Assembly (NCBI GenBank): GCA_003996215.1
Contig: QJPP01000035.1
Coordinates: forward strand, 248,001-312,000
From: Jaltomata sinuosa
Lineage: Eukaryota > Streptophyta > Magnoliopsida > Solanales > Solanaceae
Direction of reading: 5' to 3'
DNA: 64,000 nucleotides
Shown: piece by piece, positions 12,471 through 24,034 of the stretch
Layout: each line of letters begins with the position of its first letter
Position numbering within the stretch: the first letter of the stretch is position 1
Program-made: the position numbers and the translations under genes
The notes under the pieces: model-generated
The model's database searches: none
Told to the model about the DNA's origin: nothing
Seen by the model: the letters and a program-made list of their open reading frames with translations, nothing else

Positions 12471-14730
12471 TGTAATGACCGGATTTATCATTATGGATAG
12501 ACTTTTCATGCCAAGTGTCAAGTCAGAAAACTTCCGGATTTGAGAGTTGAAAATTCTGGGCTCGGCTAGTCTCAGCTGATTTTGGAGCGAGGTATGATCT
12601 AGAGAAATACGGGTAAGAATTGGGTAACGTGTCCTATTTTGAACTAGTTTTCCATTTAGCTAAGACATAAAGGAATTCGAGGGACTTTTTGGAATTGAAT
12701 TCGGGTAAGTAGAACTTCCAGTATCGAGGTTGACGTGAAGGGTTATTCTAGAACGTCAGAAAAATGAGTGTGTTGTTAAATGGACTAATTTGGGGGACTT
12801 TACAACTTTTTATCCCGTGTCAACCACCATAATAATTGACACACCACCATAGCGACCTCCACCGTAGCGGAAAAAATACCGCTACAGTGGAAGTCAACGT
12901 TAGTCAGCCTCCGCCATAGCGGTCGATTCCTCTACAGCGGTACCGCTATAGCAAAGTGGACCACTATAGCGGAATGTGATGGGGTTTAATGCAGAAACTT
13001 CCCCAAAAATAGTCAGTTTTCTTCAACACATTTTGGGAGAAGGGCAAGGAGATTTTGGGCGATTTTCATCAGTTTTCCACCAATTTTCGTCCTAAAGGTA
13101 AGAATTCTACTCCCCAAACTCCGTACTATCTTTCCTACACTATAGAATTGCTAGGGGTGGACTTGAGAAAAGGGTTGGAATGACCTAGGATGGTAGAATC
13201 CGGGGAAATAGGGGATTCTAAGGTGTAGAAGTTCTTGGGTGTTGATGATTTCATTAGATTCTGATCATGTGACCTTAGTTCTCTAAATGTATCCATAAAA
13301 ATGGTAGGAATAGGTGAATTAATGGTGAGAAAGCCCAGAAAAAGGGCGGGATGATCATGATTAGCCTGGGGTTTGGAATTTTTGCATAATTCGGGTAAAT
13401 TGTAGGCCATAAAGATTGATTTTGGTTATTGTGTATTGTTTTAGACCAAGAACTTCGGGAAATGGGAAAGCTCCAGTTGAGTAGAGCTTGAAATATTTCG
13501 AAGTAGGTTATGGTTGTTGATTTCTAATATGCATTATGTGTTCTCATACTATTCCATAGTAGTGTATGAGTTGCATGTTTAGGGAATATTTTGTGAATGT
13601 CTAGTTGCCCGGTAATCAGTCTTATGAAATGAACTTCTTTTATTTGCTTGTTGGTTTTACAAGTATGTTTGTTCATTGGATGTGATTGATTTGGACTTGT
13701 TATGACATTCGGTTGGCTCGGGTACCACGCCTGGTATGGGCATACTAACGGTTGGCTCAGGTACCACGCCTGGTATGAGAATTTCTAATGGTTGGCTCGG
13801 GTACCACGCCTGATATGGGTTATTTAATTGCATTACTGTTTTCTTTCGATGGTTCCATGAGTGGACCGGGTTGTATTATTGAACTGTGATATTTGTATAA
13901 GGTCCATGAGAGGCCGGGTGATTTTATTTAAATGTGAGTTTGGTCTTAGTGTAGACCGGGATAGCATGTCTAAAACTTATGTGAGGTTAGGGAGATCCTT
14001 GGTGGGTCCGAGTTATGTGGAAAAGGGTATATATTGCTGTTTTGAGTGTGGTCACTAGTTGTTATTGGTTCATGTGTTAATATGCTAAGAGAGGGATTTA
14101 ATATCTGGGTACTTGTTGACTTGTTACATGTTTCTTGTACCTTACTATGTTATGGTTTACTGTTCATATTATGTTTATTGAGCTGGCCGATGATCCTACC
14201 AGTACACGATGTTTGTGTACATGTTTCTTGTACCTTACTATGTTATGGTTTACTGTTCATATTATGTTTATTGAGCTGGCCGATGATCCTACCAGTACAC
14301 GGTGTTTGTGTACTGACTCTGCACTTGCTTTCCTTTTTGTGAGTACAGGAAGTCTTCTGGTGGCTGACATGCGACCTCACCTGTAGTCCCAACGCTTTCA
14401 TACATCAAGGGTGAGCTGCTTCGATCGATCTACCTTGGTCTCTTCCATTTCGTTTGTAGCTCACTTGTCTCGGGCTTAGATTCTTATTTATTTTGGGGTT
14501 GCATCTCCTCATTCTAGGCTTTTGGTAGTGTTTTGGTACGATGACTTTCAGGTTCTAGCGAGAATATTTTCGCAGGTTAATTCTAATAGTATTGAGATTG
14601 TTATTGAATTGCTAGTTTATTTTTTTGCACACTGGTTTTGAGCTGCTAGAACGGTTAAGTTCGAAGTCGTTGATGGTTCGCTCACCCGGGGGTTGGGTGA
14701 GTACCACTCACGACGGTCTGGGTCGTGATA
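12471..14730 (+). repeat. 3' LTR of the gypsy element
   Basis: 2,260 bp from TGTAATGACCGG to GGGTCGTGATA (the terminal CA has decayed to TA). Compared with the 5' LTR it has three instead of four GGCTCGGGTACC units (13711-13820) and a private 93 bp tandem duplication (14126-14311, ACATGTTTCTTGTACC repeated at 14219). Confidence 0.92.
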
Positions 14731-15012
14731 TATATTTACCATATTTACATTTAACACTCCCACTCAAGTTGGAGCATGAGGATCCTGAATGCCCAACTTG
14801 TGAAGTAAGTGCTCATACTGCGACTTGCCCAACATCTTCGTCAAAATATCAACCAACTGCTCATGCGTTAGAACATAGCTCGGAGATATATCATCTGATT
14901 GCAACTCATTCCAAACATAATGACATTTCACTTTAATGTGTTTGATTCGTTCATGAAAAAATAATTTTCATGCAATATATGATGTCGATTGACTGTCATA
15001 ATACACATTAAT

Positions 15013-15985
15013 TGAATGATCATGATCCACCCTCGGAGGGGTGGTGGTTGGTTTTCTTCGATTTCTCGAGCGAGCCTCAGCAAGAGAAAGAACTCCTCGA
15101 GAGCAGCCTAAACCTTCTCACCCGAAGGATTTCTTTTCTTCGGGCTCGCAGCCGCTCGGCGAGCCCCAAAACTGGCTCCCTCTTGAGTCTTGACATAAGC
15201 CTTCAGGCGGGACTGGGCACGAACTTACTTAAGTCCTAAGAAAAAAGAACCTGGGGTCAACACAAAAATAAATAAATTAAAAGACAAAGAAAAGAAAGAA
15301 TAGAGGAAAATGATTGGGGCAAAACTTGCTTTGGCCACGTGGTTGTGAAAGGAATAGACACGCAACAAAGAGGCTCGATGGGTGTGAAGGTTCCCGAGAC
15401 CTCAACCTTTCTGAAAGGGAAGTTCCCGGATAAAAACATGCACAGTGACGTGCCCTGGATGACGTGGACAACAAGACAAGAAACACCTTGTCAAAGGATT
15501 CAGGTGCGCGGACGAGCCTTGTACGGAGTTGAGCATTGCAAGAATATTGGTTGACACCATCAATGGAATTGCCACATGACATATTTGATTGGTCGTTGTA
15601 CTATTGGGCATAAAAGGAATTTCCTGATTAAAGGCCTCATCCTTGTACCTTATAAATAGTTAATTTGTTTCACACTGTAAAGATATCTGATCGGAATTGT
15701 ATCTGAGATTTGCACAAAGCAATACACTATTCCTTTTGAGCATTAAGTTTACATCAACTTTATATTTGATACTCTGGAAGGAAGGATCTTAACTCTCAGA
15801 TATATCCACGAGAACTCAGAGACACCTAGAACCAACTCTTTACTCTACTTCATTAGTGTTAATTTTACTTTATCACTATTAAACACCTAAACCTCTAGTA
15901 AACGGATTCAAAGTAAGTAACTAATCTTGACTTTAAAAACAAATTTTACTGCACCATTTTCAGGGTAAACAACACCTGTATTTTT
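15013..15985 (+). repeat. Possible LTR-retrotransposon remnant
   Basis: 15013-15240 is GC-richer than its surroundings and unrecognised. 15240-15985 looks like an LTR: a TATA box CTTATAAATAG near 15650 follows a promoter-like stretch, and a non-coding leader runs to about 15985. No second copy, primer site or target duplication was found in the window, so the element type is open. Confidence 0.35.
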
Positions 15986-16495
15986 TTGAGAATAACTTTT
16001 GACTCATCCAGTACTGTACAAAGCTCAATTTCGACTCCACTCGATTCAAATCTCAATACCAAAGTAGGCTCGGTTGGACTAGGTCCGAAGCCTAATAATT
16101 GCACTACTTCCCATTTTCGGCGAAGTCAATCGGCCATTAAGGACAACGGATATTGTTCTATTTGGGGAACTTTTTTTTCGGTCACTGTAAAGTTTTTAAA
16201 AAATTGTTGAGGGGGACCGACAGAGGAACTTTGGTCTGAAGTTTCATCATTATTATTATTAAATAAAAAGTCTTGATGAACATCAATCCAAGATCCAACA
16301 ACTAACTTTTACTTGATTCCCTTTTCCTCCACAAATGGGTTCTTTTCAACTTCTATAGCTGATTTACTGAAATTCATATACAGAAATGAAATACCCAAAA
16401 TGGGTTCTTGAGGACTTGTATATTTTTAGCTGATTTTGTTAAATTTCATATACACAGAATTTGATGATTAGTTTAACTTTTGCTTAATGAAACAT
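15986..16495. other. Upstream region of the GH43 gene
   Basis: No gene seen. It should contain the promoter and 5' leader of the GH43 gene. No single TATA box stands out. Confidence 0.4.
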
Positions 16496-19400
16496 ATGTC
16501 GAGAGATTTTGTTCAATCCACTTCAAGGCTGTGTTCTGGTAAGCTTTTCCCTTCTTTTTTATTTTCAATTTTCTGTAGAATTCTTAAATATACAGGATTT
16601 TCACTAAGAGGGTTCGAAAAATAAAAATGTAATGACTAGGATTTGAATTTGGAATCCCAAAGTGGTTTTCGAACCCCCTATACTACTGAGTCAACCTCTA
16701 GTCTTGTTTGTTTAATCTTCCTTTATTTAGAGACCAAATAATTTGCTTTATATGCCTTAATCATTTTGTTGGAGTTTGTTTGGCTCTTAATTTTAGAGGT
16801 TGGTCCCCTAATGGTGTTTTTTGTGGATCTTGAGCTGACCCATTTGGCTTTTGAATTGTCTCTGCTGAAAGATTTGCTTTCAGATTAAGGATAGTTGTTA
16901 TAGTTATTCTATATTGCTCGGACTCTCCAAAAATGATGCTGCACCCGTGTCGGATCCTCCAAAAATGCACTACTTTTGGAAGATCCAACATGCATCCGTC
17001 CACATTTTTTTAGAGCCCGACCAACATAGGTTATTTCTGTACGGATCAAAAGTGCATACTTTGGATGATATTCTTGGTTAGTGTAATCTTTACCAAAAAA
17101 AAAAAAAGGAGAAAGAAAAATTGTTTTGTGTAATGTTTGAGAGATGAATTTAGTCCAATCCGTAGAATTTCGGGTTGATTTTGATAGTTTTTCTCATCTG
17201 GTTGTCATTTGCTTTGACCAAAGCTGATTGAAATATATAAACTTGGAGGCTATTTATTTTATGCTTCAGTGTCAGATAGACCAATTCTCCTAAACTTAAA
17301 GGGATCATTTTGGTTAAAAACTCACTGGTTACACTTGTACATTGTGTTACAAATGTCTCATCAAGTGACTTCCTAGACTTTAGGACGCTCGATTCACTTT
17401 TCTTTTCTTTTTTTCCTGTTATCTTTCTTGTTTCCTATAAGTTATGCAATTTCATATATTGATAAACTAGTCATGAGATATATGTTTGTATACAAATGTG
17501 TCCATAGATTCGCGAGCATATGCCTCATCTCAATTATGCTCCACATAAATCTATTTGTAGTTGTGACTTTAGCTTGAATTTCCGTAGTTTTTCAAGATAA
17601 AAAGGATACAAGATGAGGGGTCAAGAACAAATTCAGGAAATCAATCATTTTACATTGCAATGCAGGGGGGAGATTGTTTCCACTTGTTGTAGGGTGCCTT
17701 CTTTTACTTCATCTTTTCTCCTTTGCTCATCAAAGAAATGTGAAAAGTGGGGAGACTTACTTAAGTACAAGCCAGCGCACACAATTTCACATACTTGAAA
17801 AGGTCGAGGAGGAGAATATACAGCTTCCACAACCCAGGAAGCGATCTGCACGTGCTGCCAAACGGAAGCCTAAACGGCCAACCACCTTCATTGATGAATT
17901 CCTTGACGAGTCCTCCCAGCTAAGGCATGTGTTTTTCCCTGATCAGAGGACCGCCGTGGATCCGAGGAAGGATTATGGGAATGATTCCTACTATTACCAC
18001 CCAGGAAGAATATGGTTGGACACAGAGGGAAACCCTATACAAGCTCATGGGGGAGGCATTCTTCACGATGCGAGGACAAAAATGTATTATTGGTATGGAG
18101 AGTATAAGGATGGCGCCACTTACCATGCTCACAAAAAAGGAGCAGCAAGGGTAAGTTTCGGACTTGGTGCATCGGTTATAGGCTTATAACTTTTGTGATT
18201 TAATTCCACTGCTGTGTTTTCTAGAACTGCTTCTCTACATCGTGTAGCCTGGGCAATTCTCGTCCCCTCTGTTCTGTTATATACTATGTGCTTAAAAAAA
18301 TGATACTGAAAATGGAAAAACGAAAAGAAACCTTCAGCCCCTCCAAGAACACTCTTTAACGAAAAATCTCCATGGCCTTGTCTTGCTCGTATTTCTTCTT
18401 TAGACAGTAAAGAACAGAATTTAGTCACCTGTGAACCCTTGTCTGTGCTAGAACACTCGTGGTCCTTTTCTCCATTCCATTGGTTATGCATCTTCGTTCT
18501 TTGTGACTACCTTTAACCATCCATTTGTGTCCTTTGTGAAATTAAGACAATTATGCAGCAGTGAATACTTTTTTTTTTGTGTGTGTGTGAGTGTGTGGAT
18601 AAAATCATCATCTATTGGTTCTGTCAATTCTGCAATTCTATTGTCAGCCCAACACTGCTTTAGTTGATTCCATCAATTGATGAACTTACATTATGAAAGC
18701 TGTTCAATTGACACACCAATGTGACCTTGTATGCTCAATGTGGGGCTGTTATATATAAAACAATGATAGTGCTCTGTGGAAAAAAAAATCAATTTGCCCC
18801 ACCGAGGATAAACTAAATAGGAAGGAAAGACTATGAAAATAAAAGAATGATAGACGGAGCGAGTATGAAGAGACATTGATGCATCTAGGATCCACAGTCT
18901 ACGATTTTAGTATTCTGATCAGATAGAATCATAGATGGTGCGAGCATGAAGAGACGAGGAAAAATGACAGATGGAGTGATGAGTAGGAAGTGAGATTGGT
19001 GCGTCTAGGATCCCATGGTCTACGATTTCAGTATCTTGATAAAATAAATCATCAGACAAATGGAGATTATTTGCTGTCTTGATCTCTGAAATTTTAAATT
19101 GAACATTGTTCCATTCCCGTTTAACCGCTGAAATTTAAGAGATGTAACATTTGAATTTGGAAGATAAATTCCATTGCCTCTTTTCTTCGTTGATTTATTT
19201 ATCCTATGAATTGTTGAGTTGTAACTTGATTATGGTAGGAATGTATATTTTCTCTGGATTTGAAAAATTCCCCCCTAATATTGAGGAGAAATATTATGGA
19301 AGCTTGTGTATTAAGATAGAGGTAAGCACTTTATAGTCAGAAAGAAAGGAAACTCGTACTAGTTTTGTTCTTAGTTTTTGGCTGCTGGGTCATTTTTCAT

Positions 19401-20770
19401 GCTTTGTTTTATAATGGTATGAAGTATTATCTCATTTTCCTGCTTAAATGAGATTATTTTCTAATCCAAGAGTAGGTCGGTATTGTTGTGCTAGTTGGTA
19501 CTTTAGGAATCGTTGGCAGGCAGGATACGAGCATTGGGAGTTGAGTTTGGGCATCACAGACAATGTAGAGATATAGTTCGTAGGAAAATATGACATTCAT
19601 AAAATGTGGCCTAGATGTTGCTAATGTTGATTATTAGACTGGATTTTGTTGCTAATGTTGATTATTATTAAGTGCTTTAGTGAAACGATGACAATGTATC
19701 TCATTTTCCTAGCCCATTACACAGATTCCTTATCTCCTTTTCCTCAAATACTGCTGAATCAGGTAGGTATCTGGGAATGTTGTTAGTTCCTTCATAGTTG
19801 ATCTCTTATCTATTGTCTAACATTGACGCTCTTATAAGCTGTTTTGAGAAAGGCCAAATATTTTTTTCTTGGTTGGCAGTCAGTTGTGCCTTAAGGTTTG
19901 CAGCTTTTCATCTCCATGCTTTTGTCCTTGCAGGTTGATGTCATTGGTGTCAGTTGCTATTCATCTAAAGATTTGTGGACTTGGAAAAATGAAGGCATCG
20001 TTTTAGCAGCTGAAGAAAAAAACGAGACACATGATTTATACAAATCGAATGTGCTAGAGAGGCCAAAAGTAATTTACAATGACAAGACAGGTAAGTATGT
20101 AATGTGGATGCATATTGACGATGCAAACTACACCAAAGCTTCTGTGGGTATTGCCATTAGTGAGTTGCCCACTGGCCCCTTCAATTATTTATATAGCAAA
20201 CGGCCTCATGGATATGATAGCAGGGACATGACACTGTTCAAAAATGATGATGGTGTAGCATATCTGATATACTCATCGGAACACAACAAGGACCTTCATA
20301 TTGGTCCACTTAACGAAGAATATATAGATGTGACACAGAGCATGAGAAAGATTCTTATCGGACAACACAGGGAAGCACCTGCTCTATTTAAGCACCAGGG
20401 AACATACTACATGATCACGTCTGGCTGCACTAGTTGGTCTCCAAATGAGGCCCTTGCTCATGCATCCGAAACAATTATGGGGCCGTGGGAGACCATTGGA
20501 AATCCATGCATTGGCGGGAACAAAAATTTTCGACTAACTACTTTCTTTGCTCAGAGTACATTTGTGGTTCCTTTGTCTGGGCTCCCTGGTCTCTTTATTT
20601 TTATGGCAGATAGGTGGAATCCGGCTGACTTGAAGGATTCGAGGTATGTGTGGCTACCGTTAACAGTGGGCAGACCTTTAGACCATCGTCCCGAGTACAA
20701 TTTTGGGTTCCCTTTGTGGTCTAGAGTGTCTATATATTGGCATAAGAAATGGAGACTTCCTTATAGGTAG
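16496..20770 (+). CDS. GH43 family glycosidase, likely Golgi exo-beta-1,3-galactosidase (three exons)
   Basis: Model: exons 16496-16538, 17618-18150 and 19934-20770 (470 aa), joined by GT-AG introns (donors GTAAGC and GTAAGT; second acceptor TTGCAG). The small first exon is inferred. From 17618 the frame is open but has no ATG, and an ATG exon ending in phase 1 at 16538 joins it exactly. Residues 34-51 form a hydrophobic signal anchor (LFPLVVGCLLLLHLFSF), followed by a basic stem, as in type II Golgi enzymes. The GH43 propeller follows: HGGGILHD in exon 2, RDMTLF (Asp about 290) and REAPALF (Glu about 339) are the likely acidic active-site residues. The closest relatives I recall are Arabidopsis At3g49880 and At5g67540, which trim arabinogalactan beta-1,3-galactan. 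Family certain, first exon fairly sure. Confidence 0.82.
16909..17029. mobile_element. Foldback MITE in GH43 intron 1
   Basis: The left end CTATATTGCTCGGACTC and the right end GAGCCCGACCAACATAG are inverted copies. The middle carries GGATCC-centred dyads (CGGATCCTCCAAAAATGCA and its complement). The 121 bp unit resembles a hairpin element that is very common in Solanaceae introns. TTATTCT and TTATTTCT flank it. Confidence 0.7.
18849..19045 (+). repeat. Imperfect direct repeat in GH43 intron 2
   Basis: Two diverged copies about 115 bp apart share GAAGAGACATTGATGCATCTAGGATCC-like and GTCTACGATTTYAGTAT blocks (18849-18925 and 18962-19045). A partial third block starts near 18930. No coding role. 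Confidence 0.6.
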
Positions 20771-21111
20771 CAGTGAAAAATGTATATAGGGGTTTTACAT
20801 TCTTGATTTCCTTTTTTTTTTTTTAGTATTCTCCACAGCATGTGGTGTTGTTATTATTCTTGATTTTTACAAAGATCATCATAGATGTAAATTTGTAGAG
20901 TTTGAGCTGCTGGATCCAATATTCATTCTATGTAATATATACACAGTAATTCTTATCACTTTTTTTCTTTCTGAATGTTGGCATTTGTTTGCAATTGCAA
21001 AATCTTTGCTCAACCAAGTGTAATTACTTACAATAGCTAGTTCTTTTAGACTCTTGAACTAGTTCTCCATACCTATACACTATCTATCTAGTTAGCATGT
21101 CTCACAGAAAA
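20771..21111 (+). other. GH43 3' untranslated region and flank
   Basis: T-rich and AT-rich sequence after the stop codon, probably the 3' UTR and polyadenylation region. The exact end cannot be placed. Confidence 0.4.
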
Positions 21112-21352
21112 TAGTTGTTGTCTCAGTTTATGTGATACATTTTTCTTTTTAGTCCGTCCCAAAAAGAATGTCATCTTTCTATAATTAGAAATAACTTAAC
21201 TTTAAAATTCCTCTTTTACGTTTAATGAGATGATTTATAGCCACATAGATGTCTAAGGTTTGTATTAGACCACAAATTTTAGAAGTCTTCTTTTTCTTCT
21301 TAAACTTCGTGCCAAATCAAACAGTTTCACAGAAATTGAGACACAGGGATTA
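21112..21352. mobile_element. Stowaway-type MITE
   Basis: About 240 bp bounded by TA dinucleotides, with ends GTTGTTGTCTCAGTTTATGTG and, inverted, ATCCCTGTGTCTCAATTTCTG. The interior has the phrases AGTCCGTCCCAAAAAGAATG and AAACTTCGTGCC, typical of a Solanaceae Stowaway family. Non-coding, with decayed ends. Confidence 0.65.
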
Positions 21353-22005
21353 CTAAACAGGGGAGCTATTCAATCTCTGTAGCAACTTTCTCCTGGTATG
21401 ATTCTTCTGTTCTAGTACATGAAGCTGGATAACAATCTCTTTTAGTTTGTGATCTTAAAATCTTCTGGCATTTCTTCAGCAAATAGGAATTTTAGAACTC
21501 CTGCTCGAGGCGTGCTATTGTATGATCTAAACTTGTTTGGGATTGAGACGTAAATGATATTATTTTTGTGCATTGTTAATACAACTTCACTTGCCTACAT
21601 AGACTAATATGATGTTATGTTCATAAATTTATCCAACACTATCTTAGGTTACCTGAAGTGAAGGCTAAAAGAGTGAGAAGAGAGTTATTTACTTGGAGTT
21701 TCTGTCCATCCTTGATTTCAATGGAAGAAGAAAAAACTTTACTATAGTGTGTCAAAGTTCGAATCTTTTACAAGCGAAAATTTCCATATAAATGAATCCC
21801 TATCACTTTATGTTGGAGTTCCAACCCAATTCAATTTCCAAAACAAAATTCCTACTACAATATTTTATAGCAAGACTTGTTAAACTTCATAATTTAATCA
21901 TTGAGTTCAATTTCAACAACTTCGAACTCCGTAACATTGTCTTGAGTTAAAAAAATTTATCACGGATGAAATAATTCTTTTTCACATACTTATTTCACTC
22001 ATGAT

Positions 22006-22196
22006 TCTGTCCGTTGTTTTATTATTATCTATTGTTCCATGTACTTCTTTTGCGTTTTCTTAAGATTGTTTTTGTTTTGAGCCGGGGGACTTTCGAAAAC
22101 AGCCTCTCTATCCCACCTCTGAGGTAGAGGTACGGACCGCATATATTCTACTCCAGATCCCACGTTGTGGAAATACACTGAGCATGTTGTTGTTGT
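22006..22196 (+). mobile_element. 5'-truncated RTE LINE/SINE tail with target duplication
   Basis: The 3' half (GAGCCGGGGGACTTTCGAAAACAGCC ... ACACTGAGCATGTTGTTGTTGT) is the same tail as on the LINEs at 31887 and 44600. It is flanked by ACTTATTTCACTCATGAT (21988-22005) and ACCTATTTCACTCATGAT (22197-22214), an 18 bp target duplication with one mismatch. Confidence 0.8.
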
Positions 22197-22214
22197 ACCT
22201 ATTTCACTCATGAT

Positions 22215-22767
22215 ATATATTTTAATATATTTATATTTTATCATTTAATTCATAATACCTATTTCAAATTCACGATAAATTCCTGAAGTATCAGACTCTA
22301 AAGAACTTTTCAAACTAGCAACATATATTAGAGTTGTACCATATCTTTGTGCATATATTTATTTTATATTAAATATGTCTAATTTTAGGAAAAATTAGAC
22401 AAAATGGCCAATATGTTAATTTTTTTACACGTAAAAATCCACTTATAATTTATTACCTAAAATTGCCATTCGGCCAAAGTTCTTACCCGAAATGACCATT
22501 GGTCATACATGCGGCTATATTTTTTTTGAAAACTTTTTTGACAGTATACATGTATATACATTTATAAATTGCATATAAATTACATATACATGCGATATGC
22601 GTGCATCTATTTTCTTGGAAAAATACTTTTAGCAGTGGTACATTTTTATAAAAAATTCTTTTGTAATTATAGTAAAATGATGATTAAATTTTAATTGTCC
22701 ACTCAAAAACTGATCTCTCATATCATCCTACCTAATTCTTTTCCAATTTTTTTGCAAACTTTTGAGT
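22215..22767. other. Intergenic AT-rich DNA
   Basis: Nothing coding. 22400-22660 (AAAATGGCCAATATG, GTCATACATGCGGC, ATACATGTATATACA) looks like a non-autonomous repeat, but no ends were found. Confidence 0.4.
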
Positions 22768-22882
22768 TGGGCCAAGTCTAACAATTGAGTAATCCAAAAC
22801 AAAAGCCCAATACATACCCTAAGTTTCACTATCCCCCAATCTTCTTCTCCCTATAAGAACCAAAAAAAAAAAAAAACCCTAA
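22768..22882 (+). promoter_or_regulatory. RPL26 promoter motifs: two site II elements and a telo box
   Basis: TGGGCC at 22768-22773, AGCCCA (TGGGCT on the other strand) at 22804-22809, and AAACCCTAA at 22874-22882. Site II plus telo box is the known signature of plant ribosomal-protein and other growth-linked promoters. The spacing just upstream of the ATG at 22938 fits. Confidence 0.75.
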
Positions 22883-22937
22883 TTTCATCTTCTTCATCAG
22901 CCGCATTTGCAGAGAAAAAAATCAAATTCTTGCAAAA

Positions 22938-23378
22938 ATGAAGTACAATCCAAGCGTTACCTCATCTCGCCGCAAGAACAGAAAGGCCCATTTCACTGCC
23001 CCATCAAGCCTCCGCCGAATCTTAATGAGCGCACCCCTTTCATCCGAATTACGTACAAAGTACAACGTAAGATCAATGCCTGTACGTAAAGACGATGAAG
23101 TACAAGTAGTACGAGGTACATACCAAGGTCGTGAAGGGAAAGTTGTCCAAGTGTACCGTAAGAAATGGGTTATTCACATTGAGCGTATAACTAGAGAGAA
23201 GGTTAATGGGTCTACCGTTGATGTGGGTATTCATCCATCGAAAGTTATTGTTACGAAACTCAGACTTGATAAGGATCGTAAATCTTTGATTGATCGTAAA
23301 GCTAAGGGACGTGCTGCTGCTGATAAGGATAAGGGTACCAAGTTTACTTCTGAGGATATCATGCAAACCGTTGATTAA
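22938..23378 (+). CDS. RPL26: 60S ribosomal protein L26 (uL24)
   Basis: A 146-aa intronless frame, the usual length for plant cytosolic L26. It begins MKYNPSVTSSRRKNRKAHF, and residues about 51-80 form the KOW motif (DDEVQVVRGTYQGREGKVVQ). The basic N- and C-terminal tails bind 25S rRNA near the peptide exit tunnel. The ATG sits after a leader reading AAACCCTAATTTC, typical of this class. No stops or odd residues, so it should be functional. It lies between GH43 and VDAC. Confidence 0.97.
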   Translation: MKYNPSVTSSRRKNRKAHFTAPSSLRRILMSAPLSSELRTKYNVRSMPVRKDDEVQVVRGTYQGREGKVVQVYRKKWVIHIERITREKVNGSTVDVGIHPSKVIVTKLRLDKDRKSLIDRKAKGRAAADKDKGTKFTSEDIMQTVD

Positions 23379-24034
23379 ATTTAGTACGTTTTTTTTAATT
23401 ATTATTAGGGTTCTTGAGATCTCTGAATTTTGTTGGATTTTTGTTTTTTTAATCTTAATTGAATGCTGCTAAAAGTTCTTGATTTTGGGTCGATCAATAT
23501 TGCTCAAGTTAAAGATTTTAGCTTAGTGTGTATTTTCCGTTTATTTCGGCTTTAGAATGCTTTAGAATGATTGCTTCAACCAGTTTGTGCTTTGAATATA
23601 TTTATGGAATGTTTAGTGATTAATCTTGTTAAGAATGGCATGTTTGTTGTTTAGTTTGAGGTTCTAGATATATAGTTTAGAGGTAATTAAGAAGTAAACC
23701 TAAATTTGGTGGAGTCATATCTGCTAGAGTTGTTCATAGTGTATTCTTGGCTTGTACTTAGAGCTTTTCTGGTATGAGGTATAACGGATAACTAATCCCG
23801 GGATTAATTTTAGGATAAGTTAGTGTTATTTTTATCCGATAATTAATCCGGGATAACTTGTTTCCCAACCAAACAAGCCCTTACTGTTAGTTATGTTTGG
23901 CCTACGTCCTCGGTGCAGGGAATGTGTAGATGTAGAATTGCAAGCATTGTAAATTCTTTGTTGTTCATTTCCAAAGGTGTAGAGTTGCTGATTGAAATGA
24001 TGGCACATATTCACATATTGATCTTAGTTTGGTA
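23379..24034. other. RPL26 3' region and spacer with a small foldback
   Basis: 3' UTR followed by spacer. 23771-23883 is a foldback made of GGATAACTAATCCCGGG and its complement and ends ACCAAACAAGCCC; it is a probable MITE related in style to the one at 3094. No gene. Confidence 0.5.

Larger units (their letters stand above)
5087..14730 (+). mobile_element. Complete but inactive Ty3/gypsy LTR retrotransposon
   Basis: Two LTRs of one family align from their first base, a Met-tRNA primer site follows the first, and gag, protease, RT, RNase H and integrase follow in gypsy order. The element is flanked by TATAT at 5082-5086 and 14731-14735, a 5 bp target duplication. A chromodomain-like tail after integrase suggests a chromovirus, perhaps of the Tekay/Del type; that placement rests on remembered motifs. 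Many stops and frameshifts show that it cannot move by itself. Confidence 0.93.
4897..15012 (-). mobile_element. Ty1/copia retrotransposon 3' end, split by a gypsy insertion
   Basis: On the minus strand 15012-14757 encodes the end of a copia polyprotein (motifs CDSQS, FHERIKHI, LVDILTKMLG, HKLGIQDPHAPT then stop). A purine tract GAGTGGGAG follows, then the LTR start TGTTAAATG at 14756. The LTR resumes on the other side of the gypsy element, from 5086 down to about 4897, where TGTT on the plus strand gives the matching ACA end. The LTR is therefore about 210 bp when the insert is ignored. The rest of the element is missing beyond 15012. Confidence 0.75.

Noticed and set aside
17613..17798. ATG at 17613 as the GH43 start
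   Set aside because: Its frame is not the one with the signal anchor and GH43 domain and it stops at 17798; the split first exon explains the data better.
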